Shown here one piece after another: positions 8,283-16,556 of a DNA stretch of 40,510 nt. Position 1 is the first letter of the stretch, and each line of letters begins with the position of its first letter. The position numbers and the translations under genes are program-made. The DNA comes from Candidatus Anammoxibacter sp. (GTDB lineage Bacteria > Planctomycetota > Brocadiia > Brocadiales > Anammoxibacteraceae), in the NCBI GenBank assembly GCA_021777105.1, contig JAIQZQ010000024.1:1-40510 (forward strand), written 5' to 3'. The notes under the pieces were generated by a model. That model had not been told where the DNA came from. It searched no databases and saw only the letters and a program-made list of their open reading frames with translations.

Positions 8283-8972
8283 ATGAAACGCGGTAGAAAC
8301 AGACTTTTTTCTCGTTTTAAAAGAAATATTCGCAACAAGCTTTTAACCGGATTGTTAATAATACTGCCGATTTATGTGACAATTTTTGTCATAAAATTTT
8401 TGTTTAAAGTTATCGGCGGCGAGCTATTGCCTATAATAAAAAGGCTTTTTAAACATGACCTTCAACTCCCGGAACAGATAATAAATCCGCTCCTTGTCAC
8501 CGTTGGCATATTTGCGACGTTTGTGGCCCTCTACTTTATAGGGATGTTTGCCTCAAACTTTTTGGGCAAATGGATTATAGCCTTTTACGAACGCATCATA
8601 AGCAACACTCCTGTTGTAAAAAATATCTATTCATCTTCAAAACAGGTAATAAAAACATTTTCATCTTCGCCGAAAAGCTCATTTAAAAGAGTGGTTATAG
8701 TTGAGTACCCAAGGCGGGAAATGAATGTGGTAGGCTTTGTCACCGGGTCGATTGTAAATAAAAGCGGGCTGAAGTTAACAAGCATATTTATACCAACCAC
8801 GCCAAATCCGACCTCGGGTTTTCTTGTATTTTTAAAAGACAGCGAAATTGCCGAATCAAACATGTCGGTTGAGGAAGCGATAAAACTGGTTGTCTCAGCA
8901 GGGATATTAGTCCCAGACAATCTGGATTTTAAGATAAAAGGCGATTCCGAAATAATTAAAGAAATATCATAA
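8283..8972 (+). CDS. DUF502 family inner-membrane protein
   Basis: The 229-residue product matches the DUF502 (COG2928) pattern. It has a basic N-terminus (residues 1-19), a first transmembrane segment at about 20-42, and a second at about 65-90. This is followed by ISNTPVVKNIYSSSKQV and a soluble C-terminal domain with VVIVEYPRREMNVVGFVTG and FIPTTPNPTSGF, all characteristic of the family. Function is not established for the family. It begins 5 bp after the IspH-UbiA stop and ends 10 bp before the LarA-like gene, so the three are probably co-transcribed. Their shared membrane and lipid context is suggestive only. Confidence 0.85.
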   Translation: MKRGRNRLFSRFKRNIRNKLLTGLLIILPIYVTIFVIKFLFKVIGGELLPIIKRLFKHDLQLPEQIINPLLVTVGIFATFVALYFIGMFASNFLGKWIIAFYERIISNTPVVKNIYSSSKQVIKTFSSSPKSSFKRVVIVEYPRREMNVVGFVTGSIVNKSGLKLTSIFIPTTPNPTSGFLVFLKDSEIAESNMSVEEAIKLVVSAGILVPDNLDFKIKGDSEIIKEIS

Positions 8973-8982
8973 GGAGTTTTCA

Positions 8983-10227
8983 ATGGATGTTAATTACCCA
9001 AAAATAGCGCGCATTAAACAAAAATTTAAAGGCTCGTTTGTTGACGATATACCAGGGGAGATAAAAAACCAACTTGCGCATCTTCAATTATCAAAAAAAA
9101 TAAAAAAAGGCGACACCGTTGCCATTACAGCCGGCAGCAGAGGGGTGTCAAATATAAGTGTGATTACCAAAGCAGTTGTTAATGAGCTCAAGGCGCTTGG
9201 CGCAAAGCCCTTTATCGTCCCCGCTATGGGCAGCCATGGCGGCGGCAACGCCGAAGGCCAAAAAAGCGTGCTTGGGAAATACGGTATTACAGAGGAGAGA
9301 ATGGGCGTTCCAATAAAATCCTCAATGGATGTTGTTGAAATTGGGCGCAGCGAATACGGCATACCTGTGTATCTTGATAAAAACGCGGAACAGGCGGACC
9401 ATATTGCGGTTATAAACCGCGTTAAAGCCCACACCAGGTTTACCGGAACCATTGAGAGCGGCATAGTTAAGATGCTTTTAATCGGCCTTGGCAAACGCGA
9501 GGGCGCCACCTATTACCACAGGGCTATAATGCAGCACAGTTTTGATGAAATCATTAAATCCGTCGCTCCGATAATAATCTCAAAAGTCAAAATATTGTTT
9601 GGATTGGCTATAATAGAAAACGCGTTTGAACAGGTCGCCGGGATTACCGGCATAAAACCGGAAGATATCCTTGAAACAGAGCCGAAATTGTTAAAAGAAT
9701 CTTATGATCTCCTTGCCAAACTTCCGTTTAAAAAGAGCGACCTGCTTATAATAGACGAAATGGGCAAGAACCTTAGCGGCACTGGGATGGACACAAACAT
9801 TATCGGCAAGAAAGATAACCCCACTGTAGAGATAACAAGGATCTTTGTTCGCGACCTTACAGCCAAATCCCACGGCAACGCATGCGGAATAGGCCTGGCC
9901 GACTTTACCACCCAAAAGCTGGTTGACAAGATAGATTATAACGCGACTTATGTTAACTGTATAACAGGCCAGCGTCCTGAAGGAGCCAAAATACCCATGA
10001 CCTATAAAACCGATAGGGAAGCCATGGAAGCCGCGCTTGCCACATCAGGACTAATCAATACGGAAGAAGCAAAAATCATGTGGATAAAAAACACTCTAGA
10101 GTTGGAGGAGCTGCATGTCTCTGAAGGTTTTGCCGATGAAATTGCGTCCAGAGACGATCTGGAATTGCTAACTCCATTTACTGAACCTAGATTTGACTCA
10201 TACGACAATTTGTTACAGCAGGATTAA
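8983..10227 (+). CDS. LarA-like (DUF2088) putative nickel-pincer isomerase
   Basis: The 414-residue product resembles the lactate racemase LarA superfamily. Visible signatures are GSRGVSNI at 51-58, the GSHGGG loop with H85, NRVKAHTRF with H150, K163 in SGIVKML, and H179 in YYHRA. The K163-H179 spacing equals the K184-H200 spacing of characterised LarA, where the lysine tethers the nickel-pincer cofactor. LarA homologues racemise or epimerise 2-hydroxyacids; the substrate here is unknown. No larB, larC or larE cofactor genes lie in the window, so the cofactor would have to come from elsewhere. The start has a strong AAGGAG. It is in an operon-like run with DUF502 upstream and a dual-OB protein 2 bp downstream. 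Confidence 0.78.
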   Translation: MDVNYPKIARIKQKFKGSFVDDIPGEIKNQLAHLQLSKKIKKGDTVAITAGSRGVSNISVITKAVVNELKALGAKPFIVPAMGSHGGGNAEGQKSVLGKYGITEERMGVPIKSSMDVVEIGRSEYGIPVYLDKNAEQADHIAVINRVKAHTRFTGTIESGIVKMLLIGLGKREGATYYHRAIMQHSFDEIIKSVAPIIISKVKILFGLAIIENAFEQVAGITGIKPEDILETEPKLLKESYDLLAKLPFKKSDLLIIDEMGKNLSGTGMDTNIIGKKDNPTVEITRIFVRDLTAKSHGNACGIGLADFTTQKLVDKIDYNATYVNCITGQRPEGAKIPMTYKTDREAMEAALATSGLINTEEAKIMWIKNTLELEELHVSEGFADEIASRDDLELLTPFTEPRFDSYDNLLQQD

Positions 10228-10229
10228 AA

Positions 10230-10946
10230 ATGGAAAAACGCATTAAAATTCTAGCCGCGACAAAAAGGAAAGACAATGGAGTTTGCATTGCCGGCATAGA
10301 TCAGAAAGGCTCATGGGTAAGGCCGGTTAAAGCCGGCGGCGGCTACTTTGCGACAGAGGAATTGCTTCAGGATAAAAAGGTGATTATCGACACATTTTAC
10401 GAAGTAGATTTCAAATTTGACGGTTCCCTTGCCGAGCCGCCCAATACTGAAGATTACAAGGTTTCCGACGATTTTAAACCCCGGTTTGTAAGGCAAATAA
10501 CTGACAATAGCGAGAGGATTAGCCTGTTAAACAGCTGCGCGGAAACCGATGTTAAAAGCATTTTCAACGAGGGCAACCGTTCGCTCGGCCTTGTAAAATG
10601 CGCGGAACTGATTGATATCAACATGGGCTGGGGCAAAGATGACAAATTTTACAGCCATATATCTTTTAAAGATAGCGCCGGAGCTGATTACACTCTATCT
10701 ACCACTGATCTGCGCTGGGCCGCATACGGCAAAAATATTATGAAACAAAATCGCCTTAAAGCGCTCCGTTACAATGACGCAGATCTCAAAAACCGCGTAA
10801 AACAGGATAACCTCTTTTTTTCTCTGGGCCTTACCAAGGAGCCTGATTGCGGCATGAAAGAGCTGATAATCGGAGTCTTTACAATTCCTGATTACGCAAA
10901 CCAGATGAATTTTCTAGACCTCCAGTCAACCGCAACCAATATTTAA
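10230..10946 (+). CDS. dual OB-fold (DuOB-like) domain protein
   Basis: The 238-residue soluble protein begins RIKILAATKRKDNGVCIAGI followed by WVRPV, which I associate with the dual OB-containing domain described in predicted nucleic-acid-interacting and conflict-system proteins. A second half contains LGLVKCAEL, the WGKDDKFYSHISF stretch, and TTDLRWAAYG; a final segment has LFFSLGLTKE. No nuclease motif or transmembrane segment is visible. The gene starts 2 bp after the LarA-like stop, so translation is likely coupled. This is an unusual neighbour for an OB-fold protein and no DNA-modification or restriction gene is nearby. The domain assignment is from memory of the family and is moderately sure; the function is unknown. 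Confidence 0.6.
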   Translation: MEKRIKILAATKRKDNGVCIAGIDQKGSWVRPVKAGGGYFATEELLQDKKVIIDTFYEVDFKFDGSLAEPPNTEDYKVSDDFKPRFVRQITDNSERISLLNSCAETDVKSIFNEGNRSLGLVKCAELIDINMGWGKDDKFYSHISFKDSAGADYTLSTTDLRWAAYGKNIMKQNRLKALRYNDADLKNRVKQDNLFFSLGLTKEPDCGMKELIIGVFTIPDYANQMNFLDLQSTATNI

Positions 10947-10963
10947 ATCCCGGAAATAAATTG

Positions 10964-11464
10964 ATGATCAAAACCGCAATATTAACAATTAGCGACAAAG
11001 GGTCGCGTGGCGAACGCGAAGATAAAAGCTCCGAAGCCATCAGAAAAGTCTTAGAAAAAATAGACACTGAAGTAACGGCGTATGAAATTGTCCCTGATGA
11101 AAAAGACCTGATTTCAAAGAAACTGATATCCCTCTCGCAGACAACCGATCTTGTCCTGACAACCGGCGGCACCGGTGTGGCCCCGCGCGACGTTACCCCC
11201 GAAGCAACCAGAGCTGTTATAGATAAAGAGTTGCCCGGATTTGGCGAAGCCATGAGGATGGAAAGCTTTAAGATAACCCCGTTCGCCATAGGCTCGCGGG
11301 CAATAGCCGGCATACGAGGGGCCACATTAATCGTAAACCTCCCAGGCAGCCCAAAAGCAGTGTCTGAATGCCTTGAAATAGTGTTAAAAACAATCCCACA
11401 CACCGTTAATTTGATTAAAGGCAAAGTAGAAGAGTGCGGCGGCGGGGAAAAGCTGAAAAAGTAA
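10964..11464 (+). CDS. MoaB/Mog family molybdopterin-processing protein
   Basis: The 166-residue product has the MoaB/MogA fold signatures: ILTISDKGSRGEREDKS near the start, TTGGTGVAPRDVTPEAT at the molybdopterin-binding site, and VNLPGSPKAV near the C-terminus. Mog-type proteins adenylylate molybdopterin before molybdenum insertion, whereas MoaB is a close paralogue; the sequence does not separate them here. A TTG sits directly upstream, but the ATG at 10964 is the more natural start. It closes the operon-like run that begins with ispH. mobB lies at 20056, so molybdenum-cofactor functions are dispersed. Confidence 0.88.
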   Translation: MIKTAILTISDKGSRGEREDKSSEAIRKVLEKIDTEVTAYEIVPDEKDLISKKLISLSQTTDLVLTTGGTGVAPRDVTPEATRAVIDKELPGFGEAMRMESFKITPFAIGSRAIAGIRGATLIVNLPGSPKAVSECLEIVLKTIPHTVNLIKGKVEECGGGEKLKK

Positions 11465-11594
11465 ATTAAAACGATTTAAGAACAAAGATTAACGATTTTC
11501 AATTATAGAAGCAACCCTAAAAGTTCATTCAAAAATTGAAATTTTTTACCTACACTTTAGAGCGCTTTTTACTTTAACTCACTTTAGTCACTCT

Positions 11595-12536
11595 TTATGA
11601 ATTCAATATCGCCTCAATCTCATCCTCCTCTTTTTGAGGGATGTCCCATCCAATAGCTTCTAAATTCGGCCCTATTTGATCTGAGCTTTTTACGCCAACA
11701 ATGGCGGTCGCGACCCCCTTTTGATAGACTACCCAGTTTATGGCAAGCTGCCGCATTGGCCGGCCTAAACCCTCGGCGATTTTTGTGATCTTTTTTATCT
11801 TCTCAATATTTGATCTGTAAACATCATCGGTAAAATGCCCGATTATACCCTTGCCGCGCCAATCGTCAAATTTAGTATTTTCATTATATTTGCCGGTTAA
11901 AACGCCCGAGGCCAATGGACTGTAAGCAATTATCCCTATATTGTTTTCAACGCAAAACGGGACGGTCTCCTTCTCAATATCCCGCTCCACCATATTATAC
12001 ATAGGTTGCAGGGAGACAACTTCCCCATATTTAAGGCACTCTTTTATTTGATCAACAGAAAAGTTGCTTACCCCTATATGTCTAATCTTGCCGGCCGCCT
12101 TTATCTCCATAAGAGCCTCCATAGTCTCCTGTAGAGGAGTATTTTCATCCGGCCAATGCACTTGATAGAGATCAATATAATCAGTCCCTAACCTTTCAAG
12201 ACTCATATCTATCTCTTCCATTATTGATTTGCGCGAGCTAATCCTTGATACCGTCCCCAGCTCCTCCTTCTCCCATCTTAGCCCGCATTTTGTCGCCAAA
12301 ACCACATTGTTACGATTATCGCCCAACGCCTTGCCGATCAATCTTTCAGAATATCCAAAACCATAAATCGGCGCAGTGTCAAAGAAATTAATCCCCATTT
12401 CAAAAGCGTGTTTTATCGCTTTTATTGACTCCTCTTCCCCTTTATCCTTCCAAAACGGCTTGCCTCCCACTCCCCACGCCCCAAAGCCTATAACGCTCGC
12501 CTTTAAATCGCTTTGCCCCAAAGTCCGGTACTCCAT
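11595..12536 (-). CDS. aldo/keto reductase
   Basis: The 313-residue product is a standard single-domain (beta/alpha)8 aldo/keto reductase. The catalytic tetrad is visible: Asp in FFDTAPIYG, Tyr in the same motif, Lys in VLATKCGL, and His in LYQVHWPD. The NADPH-binding end is present (VGVKSSDQIGPNLEAIGW). Such enzymes reduce aldehydes, ketones or sugars with NADPH; the substrate cannot be read from sequence. The ATG follows AAGGAG with good spacing. It is transcribed alone, convergent with the MoaB/Mog gene and divergent from the lipid kinase. Confidence 0.92.
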   Translation of the reverse strand: MEYRTLGQSDLKASVIGFGAWGVGGKPFWKDKGEEESIKAIKHAFEMGINFFDTAPIYGFGYSERLIGKALGDNRNNVVLATKCGLRWEKEELGTVSRISSRKSIMEEIDMSLERLGTDYIDLYQVHWPDENTPLQETMEALMEIKAAGKIRHIGVSNFSVDQIKECLKYGEVVSLQPMYNMVERDIEKETVPFCVENNIGIIAYSPLASGVLTGKYNENTKFDDWRGKGIIGHFTDDVYRSNIEKIKKITKIAEGLGRPMRQLAINWVVYQKGVATAIVGVKSSDQIGPNLEAIGWDIPQKEEDEIEAILNS

Positions 12537-12805
12537 ATTTATCTCCTTTTTTTAAATAGAAGTGAAATTTGATTAATTTGCCAATTCACTAATCATTAAT
12601 GCCATTCGCATAATGTGTAATAAACGCACAGCACAAGTTAAAACCTCCTCCGCGAATCGTTAAAACACCATAATTTAACCAATATTTTTAATATTTACAA
12701 GGCTTAAGCAGCAAATAGATTATAAAAACCTCTACTAATAATGTTTAATTATTGTTAAAATTTAAACGAAAATTTTTAAAACCCGTAAACGCAGCTAAAT
12801 TGTAA

Positions 12806-13684
12806 ATGAAAAAGAGAAAACTAATGATTATATTTAACCCTGTTTCAGGGCGAGGCATTTCTGAAAATACACTTGCCGGTATAATCAAATTTCTTCAAAA
12901 CGCAAATTATAAAGTAGAACTTTTAAAGACAACCAAAAAAGGCGACGCCGCATCATATGCCGGCAACGCCGACAGCTCAATTTCGGCTGTAATATCAACA
13001 GGCGGCGACGGAACAATTAACGAAATAGTAAACGGCTTACAATTGAAAAAGATTCCCATTGGCCTCATACCCGGAGGCACCGGCAATGTGTTAGCCAGAG
13101 AGCTGGGCATACCACTTAATCCGCTTAAAGCCTGCAAAGTTATTAGTAAAAACAAAATGTTTACAATGGATTTAGGATACAACTTTGAAAAATATTTCAC
13201 CCTCATGGCCGGCATAGGGATTGACGCTGAAGTGGTTAGAACTTTAAGCTCAAATAGAAAAGGCAACATCAGTTTTGCGCATTACGGCCTGCCCATAGCT
13301 AAGACTATTTTAAATTATTCATTTAAAGAGATGAAAGTGGAAGTTGACGGCAAAGTTGTGGCCAACGACGCCACAAACGTATTTATAGCCAATGTAAAAG
13401 GATATTTCGGGCCGGTTAAATTTGGGTATCTCGCAAAAGTTAACGACGGCAAATTTGACGTATGTATTATAAAAGCCAAAAGCAAACTCGCCCTGCCGAA
13501 ATACATTCTCGGCGCAGTCACAAGAACCCTAAGAAGTTTTTCCGACGTCAAATACCTTCGCGCCAATGAAGTAAAAGTAACGTCAAATAACAATATACAT
13601 TACCAGATAGACGGTGACAACGGCGGAGTTCTCCCTGCCAGGTTTCGCATAGAGCCAAACGCCGTTAGGTTTCTGGTTCCATAA
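12806..13684 (+). CDS. diacylglycerol/sphingosine kinase family lipid kinase
   Basis: The 292-residue product has the N-terminal DagK catalytic domain: IFNPVSGRG at 9-17, STGGDGTINEIVNGL at 64-78, and the nucleotide-binding IPGGTGNVLARELG at 88-101. The C-terminal half contains MAGIGIDAEVV and a final YQIDGDNGG, as in DgkB/YegS/BmrU enzymes. Members phosphorylate diacylglycerol or related lipids at the inner membrane face using ATP; the lipid here is not known. Length is typical. The next gene starts 15 bp downstream and may be co-transcribed. Confidence 0.92.
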   Translation: MKKRKLMIIFNPVSGRGISENTLAGIIKFLQNANYKVELLKTTKKGDAASYAGNADSSISAVISTGGDGTINEIVNGLQLKKIPIGLIPGGTGNVLARELGIPLNPLKACKVISKNKMFTMDLGYNFEKYFTLMAGIGIDAEVVRTLSSNRKGNISFAHYGLPIAKTILNYSFKEMKVEVDGKVVANDATNVFIANVKGYFGPVKFGYLAKVNDGKFDVCIIKAKSKLALPKYILGAVTRTLRSFSDVKYLRANEVKVTSNNNIHYQIDGDNGGVLPARFRIEPNAVRFLVP

Positions 13685-13699
13685 CCAATAGATTAAAAA

Positions 13700-14293
13700 A
13701 TGGATAAATTTAAACCTTTCTTGATTGGAGCGCTTCTAAGCGGAGTAATATCTGTTTTAGGCGCGCCCGTGTTTGCTGAAATCTGGGGCCCTGTAAATCC
13801 CGCCTCAACAGTGTTTGCCCTTATTGCAGTTGCCATAAGATTTTTAAAATCCAAGAATGAAAAATTCATAATGTTTTTAATGATAATTGGCGGCATCTTT
13901 GCCATCGATTTTTTTATGGGCAGATTTTACGTTGGAATCACGCCGCCAAACACAGGATTGATCCTTTTAATAGGCAGCTTATTTGTGCTTGGCCTTGTCG
14001 CCGCGCTTATTCCGCTGATTGGAACGATAAAAAGAGAAGGCAGACATCATGTAATATTTGCCTGCGCAGTAATGGCGTTCGGCATCTATTTTTACGGCAT
14101 TTTCTATGGAGGTATCACCCCGGGCGTAAGCGACGGCCCAAAACTGGCGGCAATCATCTCTGTAATCTTTTTAAAATTAAACAGAGAAGAAGAGTTAGGA
14201 ATCCTTTGGAACATGCTCTTTATTATTGGCATTTTAGGCGATTTTATAATACCCATCATCTCACTTATGGGAGTTATAGGAGAAACGTTCTAA
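13700..14293 (+). CDS. unknown polytopic membrane protein
   Basis: I do not recognise a family. The 197-residue product is hydrophobic, with about six predicted membrane helices (roughly 7-25, 38-49, 57-75, 83-106, 117-140 and 168-190) separated by short loops. Two loops share the motif GITPPNTG or GITPGVSDG after a FY-containing helix, suggesting an internal duplication of a three-helix unit. The frame is open with no stop and has normal codon use. It follows the lipid kinase by 15 bp, so a membrane-lipid role is possible but unproven. Confidence 0.7.
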   Translation: MDKFKPFLIGALLSGVISVLGAPVFAEIWGPVNPASTVFALIAVAIRFLKSKNEKFIMFLMIIGGIFAIDFFMGRFYVGITPPNTGLILLIGSLFVLGLVAALIPLIGTIKREGRHHVIFACAVMAFGIYFYGIFYGGITPGVSDGPKLAAIISVIFLKLNREEELGILWNMLFIIGILGDFIIPIISLMGVIGETF

Positions 14294-14327
14294 AACACCG
14301 GAGAAACCAAAAATAAAAATTGACATC

Positions 14328-14366
14328 AGATTTCCCTCTTTTGAAAAGGGGGAGTAAGGGAGATTT
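14328..14366 (+). repeat. dispersed CCCTC palindrome, copy 1
   Basis: The element begins AGATTTCCCTC and ends GGGAGTAAGGGAGATTT. It matches the reverse complement of 20621-20658 at 35 of 38 positions. The core can fold as a hairpin (CCCTCTTTT with AAAAGGGGG). Confidence 0.7.
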
Positions 14367-14451
14367 GAGTAAAAAATATTCCTTAACGTTTTTTGCTTCT
14401 CAATAACGCGCTTATCATTATCAAATTTCTTAAAGCGAGCAACAACGAACA

Positions 14452-14494
14452 ACCTCCCCTCTAAAAAGAGGGGAACGAGGGGTGTGTTATTCCC
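14452..14494 (+). repeat. dispersed TCTAAAAAGA element, copy 1
   Basis: A CCCCTCT/AGAGGGG hairpin around AAAA is followed by GAACGAGGGGTGTGTTATT. A diverged direct copy occurs at 15419-15461, on the other side of the transglutaminase-like gene. Confidence 0.6.
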
Positions 14495-14500
14495 TTATTA

Positions 14501-15283
14501 ATGGTAATTAACATGCCAATCACAAATAAATCAAAATTAATCTTCATAACAATTGCGGTTGCCGTTTTTACAATTACTGCCTTAAACCAACCCGCCCCTT
14601 CACATGCCCATGGCTTCTTTTCCCTATCATCAAAACAGAATTACAAATTGCATTACACCGTCATAGCCCCGCCTGAAAACCCATCATATAAACAGTGGTG
14701 TGAAAACAGATTTGAAAACGGCGCCCTTGTTTATGAAGCCTACCGCAAGGTAGCCTTTAACTTAAACTACGCTCAGGAGCCGGCGCACAACGATTTTTGG
14801 CAAACCCCGTTAGAGACTCTCCACCGCCATGCCGGCGATTGCGAAGACGCTGTTCTGCTTTTTAACAACATCATTGCCTCGCAAATTAACAACGGCAGAA
14901 TTGTATGGGGAGTAATGGAAAACCTTGACGACAAAACCGACTTTGCCCATGTCTGGCTGGAATTGTGCGATAAAAACGGCAGACTCTACTTTGTTGATCC
15001 ATTTACAAAAGACTGGAACGGCATAATCCCAATGGACTCACTCAAAACAAAAAGAGTTAAAGCTGAAATATTGAGCGCCCCGGCCGCGCTGGTAAACGAC
15101 CTCCTAAACAATAAGATAGAAGTCGAAAGCATCAAAAGCGAAATCATTAAAAAAGAGGGGGCCTTTGACCGTAAAAGATACCGCCTAATCGACGACATCC
15201 TCTCAAAACTAAAACGCGTCTCCAGAAGATATATGGCCCAAAAAAATGTTTTAAAAGAGAAAGAAGACGGCGCCGCGTGGTAA
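14501..15283 (+). CDS. secreted transglutaminase-like cysteine protease
   Basis: The 260-residue product has an N-terminal signal segment (hydrophobic about 13-28, followed by SHAHG). The transglutaminase-like core carries a plausible catalytic triad: C114 in HAGDCEDAV, H150 in DFAHVWLEL, and D166 in YFVDPF. This arrangement resembles the bacterial transglutaminase-like cysteine proteinases that include LapG. The substrate is unknown and no adhesin or diguanylate effector is next to it. The C-terminal 90 residues are basic and helical. The start is either the ATG at 14501 or the one at 14513; neither has a strong ribosome binding site. It is flanked on both sides by copies of a dispersed repeat. 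Confidence 0.75.
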   Translation: MVINMPITNKSKLIFITIAVAVFTITALNQPAPSHAHGFFSLSSKQNYKLHYTVIAPPENPSYKQWCENRFENGALVYEAYRKVAFNLNYAQEPAHNDFWQTPLETLHRHAGDCEDAVLLFNNIIASQINNGRIVWGVMENLDDKTDFAHVWLELCDKNGRLYFVDPFTKDWNGIIPMDSLKTKRVKAEILSAPAALVNDLLNNKIEVESIKSEIIKKEGAFDRKRYRLIDDILSKLKRVSRRYMAQKNVLKEKEDGAAW

Positions 15284-15705
15284 ACCATTAAAACAAAACC
15301 ACTTATACTTTGTAGCTTCAATATCTCCGGCAGGAACCATATGACGGTATAAACAAACAATTCACTATACGGTCACCCGTTACTACAAATTCCAGATCAT
15401 TGAGAGCTCGATTGAACCACCTTTCATCTAAAAAGATGAGAATAAGGAGTGTGTAATTTCTCAACGTTATATCTTAAAAACAGCATATGCAAATCTCAAA
15501 TTCTCCATAATTTATAATCTTAATAATACGAAACAACCGTGTGCACGGATATAATAAATACACAGGCAACATAAATTTCCAGCCGGTTTTAAATTGTTTT
15601 CCTTATAAGTATGTGGTAAATTTGAAAATATATCTTTAATATGGCGGTTTGTAATGCCTAATCGGGTTGTTAGAGGGGATGAAAAACATTTATAAAGGAG
15701 ACGAA
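15284..15705. other. intergenic stretch with a repeat and possible gene relic
   Basis: Apart from the repeat at 15419-15461 there is no clear gene. On the minus strand one frame between about 15416 and 15318 reads WFNRALNDLEFVVTGDR and onwards, which looks protein-like but has no start codon; it may be a relic. The remainder is AT-rich. Confidence 0.35.
15419..15461 (+). repeat. dispersed TCTAAAAAGA element, copy 2
   Basis: This is a diverged direct copy of 14452-14494. The shared core is TCTAAAAAGA followed by GAGTGTGTAATTT in place of GGGTGTGTTATTC. Compensating changes on both sides keep a short hairpin (TCATCT with AGATGA). Confidence 0.55.
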
Positions 15706-15930
15706 ATGAAAACTAAAGACTTAATAGCTGAAGCTGTGTCGTTACCGGTCGAGGAGCGAACAATGGTTGTAGACTCTTTATTAAAGAGCCTTAACCCACC
15801 TGAGATGGATATAGACAAAAAATGGACGGAAGTCGCTAAAAGACGGTTATCAGAACTTCGGAACGGCTCTGTTAAGCCTATCCCCGGAGATGAGGTCTTT
15901 AATAAAATCTGGAGTAAATTTCCCTCATGA
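15706..15930 (+). CDS. addiction-module antitoxin
   Basis: From the ATG at 15706, which follows AAAGGAG at ideal spacing, the product is 74 residues: MKTKDLIAEAVSLPVEERT, then a Leu-rich helix, then a Trp/Lys-rich C-terminus. This matches the putative addiction-module component family (Unstab_antitox, PF09720), antitoxins that pair with RelE/ParE toxins. An upstream ATG at 15667 would add 13 residues but has no ribosome binding site. The stop codon overlaps the toxin start in ATGA, so the two are translationally coupled. Confidence 0.82.
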   Translation: MKTKDLIAEAVSLPVEERTMVVDSLLKSLNPPEMDIDKKWTEVAKRRLSELRNGSVKPIPGDEVFNKIWSKFPS

Positions 15931-16217
15931 CATACTCCTTTCATCCTGAAGCCGAGGCTGAATTTTGTAATGCTATTGAATATTATGAAGAGTGTGAAAA
16001 ATATCTCGGCTATGACTTTGCTGTTGAAGTATATTCAGCCATTGAAAGAGTCGTTTCCTATCCCAAAGCTTGGCAAATTATCGACAATGATATAAGAAGA
16101 GCATTGGTTAAAAGGTTTCCATACGGGATTCTTTATTCGAGTGAAGCCGAGGAAATATTTATCGTTGCAGTTATGCATTTGCATAGAGATCCGGATTATT
16201 GGAAAAACAGGACTTGA
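15927..16217 (+). CDS. RelE/ParE-superfamily toxin
   Basis: The 96-residue product starts MTYSFHPEAEAEFCNAIEYY and ends IVAVMHLHRDPDYWKNR, with FPYGILYSSE in the middle. This is the classic layout of the RelE/ParE plasmid-stabilisation toxins found with PF09720 antitoxins. It overlaps the antitoxin by 4 bp (ATGA). Length and conserved C-terminal His-Arg region look complete. The cellular target (ribosome or gyrase) cannot be decided. Confidence 0.87.
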   Translation: MTYSFHPEAEAEFCNAIEYYEECEKYLGYDFAVEVYSAIERVVSYPKAWQIIDNDIRRALVKRFPYGILYSSEAEEIFIVAVMHLHRDPDYWKNRT

Positions 16218-16436
16218 TCAAAATAACTTACCTAACAAAATATATTACGCTTTTACCATTGATTTCACGGCATTACACGACGAGCACGGAATCTTCACAA
16301 ATTTTGTTGAATTTATTTCAAAAGATTAGTAAAATTGACGATTTGGAAATTTGAATGGATTGTTTTCCCCGGAATGATAAGGCAATGCAGAGGCCGCTTA
16401 TAGACTCTATTTAGGCCCCGGCAGGCAACAACACAC

Positions 16437-16466
16437 TTCAAAATAAACGACAAGCCATTTTATAAC
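16437..16466 (+). promoter_or_regulatory. predicted tRNA promoter
   Basis: TTCAAA (16437-16442) and TATAAC (16461-16466) are 18 bp apart. The expected start point falls at the tRNA 5' end. Confidence 0.5.
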
Positions 16467-16474
16467 AACAACTT

Positions 16475-16550
16475 GCGCTAGTAGCTCAGTGGATAGAGCA
16501 TCGGATTTCTAATCCGAGGGTCGGGGGTTCGAGACCCTCCTGGCGCACCA
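16475..16550 (+). tRNA. tRNA-Arg(TCT)
   Basis: All arms fold: acceptor GCGCTAG pairs with CTGGCGC (one G-U), the D-arm is GCTC...GAGC, and the anticodon stem TCGGA/TCCGA encloses the loop TTTCTAA with anticodon TCT. The T-arm GGGGG/CCCTC encloses TTCGAGA. The 3' CCA is encoded. The length is 76 nt. A promoter lies immediately upstream and a terminator immediately downstream, so it is a single-gene transcript. Confidence 0.97.
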
Positions 16551-16556
16551 TTAACT

